A DNA stretch of 14,454 bases from Candidatus Eiseniibacteriota bacterium. GTDB taxonomy: Bacteria > Eisenbacteria > RBG-16-71-46 > JAGVPR01. Below the pieces are notes generated by a model. The model had not been told where the DNA came from and did no database searches. It worked only from the letters and a program-made list of their open reading frames with translations. The DNA is taken from assembly GCA_020052115.1 (NCBI GenBank), contig JAGVPR010000281.1:1-14454 (forward strand). Direction: 5' to 3'. Both the position numbers and the translations under genes were made by a program. This document shows, one piece after another, positions 5,854 through 12,835 of this stretch; positions within the stretch are counted from its first letter, which is position 1, and each line of letters begins with the position of its first letter.

Positions 5854-6255
5854 TCAGGATCCGGAGCTGATCTGCTGGCGTGCGGCGAGACGTCCATCGC
5901 GGCACTGCCGGACGAGCTGACGCATGGAGGCGAGATCGAACGGCTTGCGCAAGACGGCCGCGACGCCCTCGGCAAGGGCGTCTTTCTCCTGCTCCTCGCG
6001 TCCCTCCGCCGTCGTGGCGATGAGAACCGCCTGCGGCGCGCCCTCGCGGATCAGTCGCAGCCATCCGCGCAGCGTGGAGCGGGGTAGATCGAGGTCGAAG
6101 ATGATGACGCCGGCAGGTTCAGCAAGTGCGGCGGCCAGCTCTCGAAGCTCGCCGATGCCGTGAACCGTCTCTCCCTCAGCGGCGAGATACTGCGTCAACG
6201 ACCACCGAAGAAGGTCATTCTCCTCGATGACCAGGACACGCGGCAACGACTGCAC
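5854..6255 (-). CDS. Single-domain response regulator (stand-alone receiver)
   Basis: The 133-residue product is a CheY-like receiver with no output domain. The phospho-acceptor is Asp54 (IIFDLDLP), with the conserved Thr80 (IATTAEG) and Lys103 (RKPF). The usual acidic Asp pair at the end of strand 1 is Glu-Glu (E11-E12, VLVIEEND), which is unusual. The segment ENDLLRWS matches DEKLLRWS in the adjacent NtrC-type regulator, which suggests descent from an NtrC-class receiver. The start is GTG 6255, chosen because GGAGGAG lies 5 nt upstream. It lies 83 nt after the NtrC gene and has its own sigma-54-type promoter. It may compete for phosphate from the kinase or signal to a partner encoded elsewhere (inference). 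Confidence 0.88.
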   Translation of the reverse strand: MQSLPRVLVIEENDLLRWSLTQYLAAEGETVHGIGELRELAAALAEPAGVIIFDLDLPRSTLRGWLRLIREGAPQAVLIATTAEGREEQEKDALAEGVAAVLRKPFDLASMRQLVRQCRDGRLAARQQISSGS

Positions 6256-6300
6256 AGACTCCTCCCCACTGAGTGCCGGCCCGGCGGGGCAGAACGGACA

Positions 6301-6315
6301 GCAACGCGCATGCCA
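6301..6315 (-). promoter_or_regulatory. Sigma-54 (-24/-12) promoter for the lone receiver gene
   Basis: The minus strand reads TGGCATG-CGCG-TTGC followed by T, a complete match to TGGCAYR-N4-TTGCW with correct spacing. Transcription is expected near 6289, about 34 nt before the GTG start. Its -24 half is identical to that of the NHL promoter (TGGCATG), so both probably answer to the same activator, encoded immediately upstream. Confidence 0.75.
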
Positions 6316-6327
6316 GTGCCGTCATAT

Positions 6328-6344
6328 TCGTGGCGCAATCACGA
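6328..6344. repeat. Inverted repeat TCGTG-N7-CACGA over the NtrC stop codon
   Basis: A perfect 5-bp inverted repeat with a 7-nt spacer lies 13 bp upstream of the -24 element of the receiver promoter and covers the regulator's stop codon. The half-site TCGTG is also inside the TGTCGTG direct repeat before the other sigma-54 promoter. It could be an activator or autoregulatory site. The match is short. Confidence 0.25.
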
Positions 6345-7721
6345 GGAAGAGGGACCGAGGTCAATCTGGAACTTCTCGATGCGGTAGTGGATCTGGTCAC
6401 GGTTGAGGCCGAGGAGCCGGCCCGCCGCGGTCTGATTGCCGCCGGTGAGCCGGAGCGCCTGGACGAGGAGGTCCTTCTCGAGCGCCGTGACATCGAGCCC
6501 GCCGGGCGGCAGGCGCAAGAGCGTCCCCTCGGGCGCCTGCACCGGGGCGAGCAGGTCGCTCGGCAGATCGTCCAGCCCAATGCTCTGGTCGCGGCCGAGG
6601 ATGATCGCTCGCTCGAGGACGTTCCGAAGCTCCCGCACGTTGCCCGGCCACGCGTACTGCAGCAGGACTCGCATCGCGTCCTCCGCGATCCCGCGGACGT
6701 CCTTCTTGAACTCCCGGTTCATCTTCTCGAGAAAGTGCTCGGCGAGGGGCGGGATGTCCTCGCGACGCTCCCTGAGCGGCGAGAGGTGGAGCGAGATGAC
6801 GTTCAAACGGTAGTAGAAGTCGCTCCGGAACCTCCCCTCGCGCACCGCCGAGGCCAGGTCCTTGTTCGTTGCGGCGATGATGCGCGCATCCACGGTGATG
6901 TCGCGGGTCCCGCCGACGCGCTTGAAGCTCTTGTCCTCCAGGAAGCGGAGCAGCTTCGCCTGGAGCGCCATCGGCAGGTCCCCGATCTCATCGAGGAAGA
7001 CGGTGCCGCCGTCGGCCAGCTCCAGGAGCCCCTTCTTCATCGTCTTGGCGTCGGTGAACGCGCCCTTTTCGTGTCCCATGAGCTCGTTCTCGAGAAGCGG
7101 CTCGGGGATCGCGGTGCACGTCACGGTGACCAGCGGACGCTCGGCGCGGAGGCTCGCGTAGTGGATGGCGCGCGCCACGACGTCCTTGCCGGTGCCGCTT
7201 TCGCCCTGGATGAGCACCGTCGCCGAGCCGCTCGCGGCCACGCGGGACATGAGGTCGAAGATCTGCAGCATCGAAGGGCTCCGGCCGACGATGTTGCCGA
7301 AGCCGAAGCGCTCCTTCTCATCCACGCGGATGCGATGGACCTCTCGCGCAAGGTCCGTGGATTCGAGCGTGCGCCTCACGGCCAGCAGGAGCACGTCCAG
7401 ATCCACCGGCTTCGCGAGGAAATCGCTCGCCCCGAGCTTCATCGCCTCGACCGCGTTCTCCAGCGTCGAGTGGGCCGTGATCATGATCACGGGCAGGTCC
7501 AGCTCCTTCGGGGAGATCCGACGCAGGACCTCGAGGCCGTCCATGTCGGGCAACTTGAAGTCGAGGAGCAGCAGGTTGAACTCCTCGGTTTCGAGACGGG
7601 CGATGCCGTCCGAGGCCGTCTCGCACTGGACGGCCTCGTAGCCTTCACGCTCGAGCCGCTGCGCCCATGACCAGCGGAGGAGCTTCTCGTCGTCCACCAC
7701 CAGGACTCGCGGGCGTTTCAC
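6339..7721 (-). CDS. NtrC-family sigma-54-dependent response regulator
   Basis: This 460-residue protein has the complete NtrC architecture. The receiver (about 4-118) has Asp10-Asp11, phospho-acceptor Asp54 (LLLDFKLPDMDG), Thr82 and Lys104. The AAA+ domain (about 140-385) has Walker A GESGTGKD (173-180), Walker B VFLDE (241-245) and arginine-finger region RFRSDFYYRLNV. A Fis-type helix-turn-helix lies at about 413-452 (GGNQTAAGRLLGLNRDQIHYRI). The sigma-54 contact loop reads GAFTDA (220-225) instead of GAFTGA, a variant that occurs naturally in this family. Phosphorylated, it should oligomerise and drive open-complex formation by sigma-54 polymerase. The gene overlaps the kinase gene by 4 bp (ATGA), so they form a coupled pair. 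Two sigma-54-type promoters lie just downstream, and it probably controls both. Confidence 0.95.
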   Translation of the reverse strand: MKRPRVLVVDDEKLLRWSWAQRLEREGYEAVQCETASDGIARLETEEFNLLLLDFKLPDMDGLEVLRRISPKELDLPVIMITAHSTLENAVEAMKLGASDFLAKPVDLDVLLLAVRRTLESTDLAREVHRIRVDEKERFGFGNIVGRSPSMLQIFDLMSRVAASGSATVLIQGESGTGKDVVARAIHYASLRAERPLVTVTCTAIPEPLLENELMGHEKGAFTDAKTMKKGLLELADGGTVFLDEIGDLPMALQAKLLRFLEDKSFKRVGGTRDITVDARIIAATNKDLASAVREGRFRSDFYYRLNVISLHLSPLRERREDIPPLAEHFLEKMNREFKKDVRGIAEDAMRVLLQYAWPGNVRELRNVLERAIILGRDQSIGLDDLPSDLLAPVQAPEGTLLRLPPGGLDVTALEKDLLVQALRLTGGNQTAAGRLLGLNRDQIHYRIEKFQIDLGPSSS

Positions 7722-9256
7722 GCGGCCCCTCCTTCCTCGCTCGACGGCAGCAGGATCGTGAAGGTGGCCCCCTCTCCCGGGGCGCCCGTCACGGCGATCG
7801 TGCCGCCATGAGCCGATATCGTGTTGCGCGCGATGGAGAGCCCGAGGCCCGTGCCCCGGTGGCGCGTCGTGAAAAACGGCTGCCAGATCCTCTCGATGTT
7901 GTCTTCGGCGATGCCTGCGCCCGTGTCGCTCACGGTGAGGACCGCCCGGCCCCCGCGAAGCGCCGAGGACATTCGAAGCCGCCCCCCCTTCGGCATCGCC
8001 TGGAGCGCGTTCTGCATCAGGTTGAGGATCGCCTGCTTGAGAAGCTCGGGATCCACCGGGAGGCTGGGCAGAGCCGGGTCGAGGTCCAGCTCCATCGCCA
8101 CGTTCTCCGCGGCGCTCTCGTGGCTCACGAAGAGAACGAGGCTTCGCAGAAGCTCGTTCAGATCGGTGGGTGTCTTGCGCGGCTGCGGCGGCCGCGCGTA
8201 GGTGAGGAGATCCTTCACCGTCGCGTCGAGACGGTCCACCTGGCGGATGATCTCATGGATGATCTCGCGGTGCTCCGCGCCCGGCGGCATCTGCTCCTGG
8301 ATCACCTGCATCGCGCCGCGGATGCCGGAGAGCGGGTTCTTGATCTCGTGCGCCATCGCGGCGGCTAGGCTCCCCAGCGTCGCCAGGTGCTCGGAGCGCC
8401 GAAGCTCCTCGCGGTGGAGCGATTCCACCTCGGCGCGGGCGGCCCCCAGTTCCTGGAGCATCTCATTCAGGTTGCGGCCGATCCTCCCGAATTCGTCCGC
8501 TCCGTCGGCTTCCGGCACGCGGGCGCTCAGGTCGCCCTGTCGCGCCTTGCCCATCGTCGTCAGGATCCGCGAGATCGGATCAGACACGTGCCGGCGAAAC
8601 AGGATCGAAAGCGTCATCGTGAGAGCGGCCACCGAGAGCACCGCGCCGAAGATACTCTGCGTGCGGGCCTGCCGTATCGCCGTAGTGAGCGATTCCATTC
8701 GTGAGTGCATTTCGAGCACGCCGTTGACTTCGATCTTGGCGTCATGGCAGCGATGGCACTGGGGACGGTTCACGATCGGAAACCGGATTTCGAGTCCGCC
8801 GCCGCGTCCGAGCACGGCATGCGAGGAGACGCCCGTCCCGGGGAAGGCCTCGGGAGCGAAGCGACCCTCCTCATCGGACCGGGCCAAGCCGCCTTCCTCC
8901 TCGAGCACGGTGGAGTGGATGATCCGGCCGTCGAGCGCCAGCAGGCGCACGCGGTCGAGGAGGCCGGACGAAAGCGCCAGGCCGAGGATCTCGTGGGCGT
9001 CGTGCGGCTGCCCGGCGAGCATCGCGGTCGTGAGCGCGATCTCGATCGCTCGCCCCACGGCCTCGCCTTGCGACTCGGTTGCCGAGACGAGCTGCCGCTC
9101 CCAGTAGCGCTGGAAGAAGAAGTGAGTGAACGCGGCGAGGACGATGAACAGCGCGACCGTCGTTCCGAGGATCCTTCCCTGCAACGATCGGAAGGCGCCC
9201 CTCGGAGCGGACGCAGGACGCGGCTTCGCGCGGGATGAATGGGACGGGACGCTCAC
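7718..9256 (-). CDS. Membrane histidine kinase with periplasmic c-haem motif
   Basis: This 512-residue sensor kinase has a first membrane helix (about 31-48), a periplasmic sensor region (about 49-200), a second helix (about 201-220), HAMP (about 221-275), a DHp domain with phospho-acceptor His303 (MAHEIKNPL), and an ATPase domain with Asn416 (LNLMQNALQAM), DTGAG (444-448) and GTGLGLS (468-474). The periplasmic region ends in RPQCHRCHDAK, with a CXXCH haem-attachment motif at 167-171, about 30 residues before the second helix. It should therefore carry a covalent c-type haem and sense redox state or a small ligand. The start is GTG 9256. No Shine-Dalgarno is visible, and a consensus -10 lies only 9 nt upstream, so the message may be leaderless. 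It overlaps the NtrC-type gene, its likely partner. Confidence 0.93.
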   Translation of the reverse strand: MSVPSHSSRAKPRPASAPRGAFRSLQGRILGTTVALFIVLAAFTHFFFQRYWERQLVSATESQGEAVGRAIEIALTTAMLAGQPHDAHEILGLALSSGLLDRVRLLALDGRIIHSTVLEEEGGLARSDEEGRFAPEAFPGTGVSSHAVLGRGGGLEIRFPIVNRPQCHRCHDAKIEVNGVLEMHSRMESLTTAIRQARTQSIFGAVLSVAALTMTLSILFRRHVSDPISRILTTMGKARQGDLSARVPEADGADEFGRIGRNLNEMLQELGAARAEVESLHREELRRSEHLATLGSLAAAMAHEIKNPLSGIRGAMQVIQEQMPPGAEHREIIHEIIRQVDRLDATVKDLLTYARPPQPRKTPTDLNELLRSLVLFVSHESAAENVAMELDLDPALPSLPVDPELLKQAILNLMQNALQAMPKGGRLRMSSALRGGRAVLTVSDTGAGIAEDNIERIWQPFFTTRHRGTGLGLSIARNTISAHGGTIAVTGAPGEGATFTILLPSSEEGGAA

Positions 9257-9265
9257 GGCGGAGCG

Positions 9266-9274
9266 ATTATAGCA
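9266..9274 (-). promoter_or_regulatory. Extended -10 promoter for the kinase/regulator operon
   Basis: The minus strand reads TGC-TATAAT, a perfect -10 hexamer with the extended TGn element. No convincing -35 hexamer lies 16-18 nt upstream, as is common for extended -10 promoters. The predicted start at about 9259 falls within 5 nt of the GTG initiation codon. It would give the signalling genes basal sigma-70 expression independent of the membrane-protein operon upstream. Confidence 0.55.
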
Positions 9275-9323
9275 TTGAAGGGGGATGGGCGCACCGGGGC
9301 TCTCGCCGAGGCCGCGATGCTCC

Positions 9324-9956
9324 CTAGAACACGGCTCCGAGCAAGGGTCGGAGCCAGTCGTTGACGAGGAAGTTGAACCGTCCGATGAGGAGCGAGATGC
9401 GACCCATCACGGTGTAGCCGAAGGCGGCGCCGAAGGAGACCATCACGAACAGGATGCCGACGCGGGACGCCACGCCGACGGCGCCGCGATGCTCGAGCGA
9501 GAAGAAGAAGTACAGTAGGACTGAGAAGACGCCCACGATCATGAGCCCGTTCCACAGCGGCGCCAGGCCCGGCCCGGAGAGCGGCAGGATCGTGTCCTTC
9601 ATCTGCGGGAGCACCTCGCCGTGGAGCTTCTGCGTGATGGTGACCCCGACGTAGTAGCCGACATAGATCCCGAGCGGCACTCGCGCGAGCCAGGCGAGCT
9701 TCTTGATGTACCGGAAGTACAACCCGATCCCGAGCAGGCCGGCGAAGATCAGGTCCCAGTTCGCGGCGAAGTCGCGAGTCAGCGCGAGCACCAGGTTCGG
9801 CTTGATCGTCTGGTTCGTCTGGTTCCCGATGTAGTAGCCGAGAGCGACGCCCGCGAAGAGGCTCTCCGCGAAGCGGAAGAGCGGATTGTCCTTGTAGAGG
9901 AAGGAGAGGATCGCGAGCGACAAGAGCGCGCCCAGCCAGGTCCCGATGCTAGGCAT
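9324..9956 (-). CDS. Polytopic membrane protein of unknown function
   Basis: This is a 210-residue hydrophobic protein with about six predicted membrane helices (near 5-21, 28-45, 66-82, 90-107, 134-152, 163-183). I do not recognise the family. Two segments look related: FAGVALGYYIGNQTNQ (about 34-49) and LGIYVGYYVGVTITQK (about 95-110). Both are Gly/Tyr-rich helix ends followed by a Thr/Gln tail, which suggests an internal duplication. The start ATG lies inside the end of the previous gene (8-bp overlap, CATGCCTAG), so translation is coupled. It is the last of four consecutive membrane-protein genes; 67 nt then separate it from the kinase. A transport or membrane-complex role is possible, but nothing in the sequence identifies a substrate. 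Confidence 0.8.
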   Translation of the reverse strand: MPSIGTWLGALLSLAILSFLYKDNPLFRFAESLFAGVALGYYIGNQTNQTIKPNLVLALTRDFAANWDLIFAGLLGIGLYFRYIKKLAWLARVPLGIYVGYYVGVTITQKLHGEVLPQMKDTILPLSGPGLAPLWNGLMIVGVFSVLLYFFFSLEHRGAVGVASRVGILFVMVSFGAAFGYTVMGRISLLIGRFNFLVNDWLRPLLGAVF

Positions 9957-10830
9957 GGCGGTCCCCCGAAGCCGGCCGGAAGCGGCTCACGAAATAGAGA
10001 ACGTTGCCCAGCACGACCAGGGCGATGATCACTAGGTGCACGATCGTCTGGATGTCCATCCCCTGCGTGGCGGTGTAGAGCGTCGGCGAGCGGTAGATCT
10101 CCGCCACGACGGGGTAGCGGTCGCTCAGCATCCGCTCGTACTCCGAAGCGCCCTTCAGCCCTCCGAGCAGCCCCTCGGCCTGGCGGGCCTTGAGGTAGGC
10201 GTAGTATTTCGGCGTGCCGATGGCCGTCGAGCCCACGATGACCGGTGTTCCGAACTGCGCGTTCACCAGATTGATCCACCACTCCCCGATGATGCCGGTG
10301 GCGAGGCTCACTACGAGATCCACCTCGCGGAGGCTGCGGACGTCCTGCATGAGCGGCAGCTCCGAGACGGGCCGGCCGAACGCGTCGCGAGGGAAGAGCT
10401 CGTGCAAGTTCTCGTTCATCCGGCGTAAGGCCGCCTGCGCGCCGTCCTTGTAGCCGAGGTTCACGTAGTCAACCCCGTACTCGAGCGGGAACTCGGCGGC
10501 CACCTTGTTCATCTCCTCGACGGCGACCGAGAGTCCGCCGAGCGAGTAGAGCGCCATTCCGACGACGCGGATCTTCCGCGCGAAGCAGTGGCGAAGCACC
10601 GCGTCCGCCTGCGGATCGTTCTCCGGAGCCGTCGAGGGGCCGTAGTCGAACGAAACGACCACGACACTTCCCGGCGGCAGCGACTCGATCTTCTCGAACG
10701 CGCTTCGCACGGGAGGCGTGATCGTCACCGGCAAGCCGATCGGGAAGAGCAGCGGAATGAGCGTGCCGATCCCCACGAGCAGGTAGATGATGCGGCGATC
10801 CACTGCGAGCAGCCGATCTGCCAGCCTCAT
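9949..10830 (-). CDS. Membrane-anchored protein with large soluble domain, unknown function
   Basis: The 293-residue product has a membrane helix near each end (about 14-34 and 263-282) and a soluble domain of some 230 residues between them. With basic residues at both tips (DRR, RFRP) both ends are probably cytoplasmic, which places the domain outside. The soluble part has alternating strand/helix blocks (GSVVVVSFDYGP, ARKIRVVGMALYS, VDLVVSLATGI, TPVIVGSTAIG) like a Rossmann-type or periplasmic-binding-like alpha/beta fold, but I see no catalytic signature. A Shine-Dalgarno (GGAGTGAGG) overlaps the stop of the gene before. It lies 6 nt after that gene and overlaps the next, so it belongs to a four-gene unit and probably forms a complex with the other products. 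Confidence 0.8.
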   Translation of the reverse strand: MRLADRLLAVDRRIIYLLVGIGTLIPLLFPIGLPVTITPPVRSAFEKIESLPPGSVVVVSFDYGPSTAPENDPQADAVLRHCFARKIRVVGMALYSLGGLSVAVEEMNKVAAEFPLEYGVDYVNLGYKDGAQAALRRMNENLHELFPRDAFGRPVSELPLMQDVRSLREVDLVVSLATGIIGEWWINLVNAQFGTPVIVGSTAIGTPKYYAYLKARQAEGLLGGLKGASEYERMLSDRYPVVAEIYRSPTLYTATQGMDIQTIVHLVIIALVVLGNVLYFVSRFRPASGDRHA

Positions 10831-10836
10831 ACCGCC

Positions 10837-11493
10837 TCACTCCCCCTTGCCGAGCCCGAGGTGGCTCCGCTCGATGCCTAGAATCACGCGCAGGGACATC
10901 GAGGCCGCGCCCAGAGCGGCGCCGATGATGATGCCGCGCTGCGCGGCGGCGTTCGGATTGTCCATGATCCACTCTGTGATCATCGGAACGAACGGCACAG
11001 CCTCCCCGACCGGAATCCGCCCGAACATAACGATGATGGCGGAGATCATGAGCAGCCCCGCCGCCAGATTGCGCGCCCGGAAGGCGCGGAAGGAGGCGGA
11101 TGCCATGTAGAAGGCGAGGAGCGAGAACATCGTCGCCTGAAGCGGAAGGAAGACGTTCGAGTAGCACCACTGAAACGGCGTGGGCCGGCCGGCGACCGTC
11201 GTGATGCCGCCGAAGATGCCGAAGTTCGCGAGGATTCCGAAACCGCCCATCACGGTGAGCCCCGCCAGGAGGACGATGGCGTAAGGCCATCCCCTGTCCC
11301 GGCGCGCGATCTTCTTGGTGTTGCTCTGGACGACGGAGACCACGCCGAGGAGTATCGCGAAGGCGTACATGATGACGAGCCACCGGTCGGCCCGCGACGC
11401 GATCCTCACCATGACCGGATGCGGCGAGAACAAAGCGATCACGGGGATCACCCCCGCGACGAACGTCAGGATGAGCGGTAGCTGACTGCGCAT
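10837..11493 (-). CDS. Six-helix membrane protein of unknown function
   Basis: This 218-residue protein has about six membrane helices (near 6-22, 38-56, 70-92, 112-133, 142-158, 187-206). Basic loops (SNTKKIARRDRG, FRAFRARN) mark the cytoplasmic side. I recognise no catalytic or transport motif and cannot name a family. It starts 13 nt after the fibronectin-domain gene, with a GAGGGG ribosome binding site overlapping that gene's stop codon, and the next gene follows after 6 nt. It is the second gene of the membrane-protein operon. The lack of any charged transmembrane cluster argues against an ion pump, but this is weak evidence. Confidence 0.8.
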   Translation of the reverse strand: MRSQLPLILTFVAGVIPVIALFSPHPVMVRIASRADRWLVIMYAFAILLGVVSVVQSNTKKIARRDRGWPYAIVLLAGLTVMGGFGILANFGIFGGITTVAGRPTPFQWCYSNVFLPLQATMFSLLAFYMASASFRAFRARNLAAGLLMISAIIVMFGRIPVGEAVPFVPMITEWIMDNPNAAAQRGIIIGAALGAASMSLRVILGIERSHLGLGKGE

Positions 11494-11506
11494 CGAATCG
11501 TTCCCC

Positions 11507-12721
11507 TCAGTGCATCGTGAGCAGTTCGGAGACGATCGGGAAGCCCATCGTTGCGAGGACCACCCCGATGACCCCGACGATGAGGAGCACGGCCTTCATC
11601 ATGTCCTGGCCCTTGATGCTCCCCAGGAGAACCGGCTCGTGCGACAGGTACGCGCTCGCGGCGTAGAGTTCCTCGCCGATCAGCGTGTAGTCGCACGTCG
11701 CGACGAAGAACGGAAGCTGCATGACCTCGGCCGTTCCGGCGATCTGGATGGCGCCGGTCGTCTGCCCCATCTCGGAGAGGATGAGCGACTCGGCGTAGAA
11801 CGAGCCGATGAAGAAGTTCGCCGCCGGCCTCTCGCGGACCATGCGGCCGGTCACGGCGGCCGTGAAGGCGAACTGGTCGTAGGTGACGTAGTTGACGATC
11901 TCCTCGCGGAAGAGGTCGGGCCGGCCGGCCTCGAGATACGCGTGCTTGACCGTCTCCCGCGCCGCCGCGAAAGTCAGAGGATCCCTGTTCGGGACATCCA
12001 GCTCGGCGCCGTAGGTGGCCGATAGCTTCCCGACATAGCCCAGGATTGCGAGCGCGGCGATCGTCTGGATCTCGTCCATGCTCTGGATGCCGGGGACATA
12101 GAGGATCTTGCGGCCCATCTCGGTCGCGCGCCCGATCGCCTCGTCTATCGCATTCAGTCCCGAGATGCGGCGAACGAAGAGGCGGGCGCCGGATCGCGCC
12201 CGCCAGATGAAGAACAGCACGAGCCCCGTGAGAAGGAGCACCAGCACGAGCGCGTTCACCCGGTCCGTGCGAAACCCGTTGGGCCGTGCCGCGATGGGGC
12301 CCGCGAAAGCCGGCGTCGAAACCCCGCCGCTCGCCGGCTCGAACGTCACGCGGTAGACGAAGGCCGCGCCCCCGAAGGCTTCCCGGTCAACGAACCGGGC
12401 CGTTCCCGCGGGCAAACTGCCGATTTCGGAGAAAGGACCTTCGGACGAAGGGCCCCGCTCGATGCGGTAGGCGCCATCCCCTCCCGAGATCGCCGCAGGC
12501 GGCTGCCAGGTCAGGAGGATCGCCCCACCGGCATCCCAGGGTTGGTCCACGGCGGTCAGGCCGACCGGGGCCGGAAGCGGGGGATTCGCCGAGGGAGTGG
12601 CGACTTCCTGCGCGGCGGCGGTCGAGACGAAGGAGAGCAGCAAGCCGAGGACGGCTGCGGCTGGCCGAAAGCGACCACGACGGTTGTGACTGTGGGCCGG
12701 GCAGGCCGGACGGACTCCCAT
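11507..12721 (-). CDS. Fibronectin-III-like membrane protein with conserved cytoplasmic domain
   Basis: The 404-residue product has a signal peptide (cleavage after STAAAQ, about 38) and a fibronectin-type-III-like domain (about 51-145: PVGLTAVDQ, ILLTWQPP, YRIERGPS, FVYRVTFEP). Then come a membrane helix (156-173), a soluble segment of about 200 residues that should be cytoplasmic, and a second helix (375-393) with a short tail. The soluble segment has recurring motifs such as GRKILYVPGIQSMDEIQT, NFFIGSFYAESLILSEMG and AGTAEVMQLPFFVATCDY, and looks like a real conserved domain, possibly a DUF family such as DUF6754, from memory and unverified. ATG 12721 is supported by a GAGGAG site. It is the first gene of a four-gene operon and diverges from the HEAT-repeat gene. 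Extracellular binding coupled to a cytoplasmic domain is an inference from topology. Confidence 0.82.
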   Translation of the reverse strand: MGVRPACPAHSHNRRGRFRPAAAVLGLLLSFVSTAAAQEVATPSANPPLPAPVGLTAVDQPWDAGGAILLTWQPPAAISGGDGAYRIERGPSSEGPFSEIGSLPAGTARFVDREAFGGAAFVYRVTFEPASGGVSTPAFAGPIAARPNGFRTDRVNALVLVLLLTGLVLFFIWRARSGARLFVRRISGLNAIDEAIGRATEMGRKILYVPGIQSMDEIQTIAALAILGYVGKLSATYGAELDVPNRDPLTFAAARETVKHAYLEAGRPDLFREEIVNYVTYDQFAFTAAVTGRMVRERPAANFFIGSFYAESLILSEMGQTTGAIQIAGTAEVMQLPFFVATCDYTLIGEELYAASAYLSHEPVLLGSIKGQDMMKAVLLIVGVIGVVLATMGFPIVSELLTMH

Positions 12722-12835
12722 GCCGTCTCCTCGGGGTTTACGGAGTCTCCAGAGAGTCTGGAGGATACGGGTTGCCGGCGAATGCGGTCAAGGCGTCAGT
12801 GCTTCGAGGGCCTTCACTTGTGGCCCGCGCGGACG
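12722..12835. promoter_or_regulatory. Divergent promoter region between membrane operon and HEAT-repeat gene
   Basis: These 114 bases lie between oppositely directed genes and must hold both promoters unless the HEAT gene starts earlier. For the minus-strand operon, a weak sigma-70 candidate is TTGACC (-35) followed 18 nt later by TATCCT. No clear promoter is visible for the plus strand. The main structure is the inverted repeat at 12747-12763. Confidence 0.35.
12747..12763. repeat. Inverted repeat CTCCAGA-gag-TCTGGAG, operator-like
   Basis: A perfect 7-bp inverted repeat with a 3-nt centre sits between the divergent genes, just downstream of the candidate -10 of the membrane-protein operon. 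It could be a dimeric repressor site acting on one or both promoters, or a hairpin in the leader of the minus-strand operon. Confidence 0.45.

Noticed and set aside
6273..7670. Plus-strand open frame (465 codons) opposite the NtrC-type gene
   Set aside because: The minus strand encodes a complete NtrC regulator with all motifs in place. The antisense frame has none.
12757..12777. Sigma-54-like TGGAGGATACGGGTTGC on the plus strand before the HEAT-repeat gene
   Set aside because: GG and GC are not at the required spacing, and the conserved C after GG is missing. In sigma-54 promoters spacing is strict.
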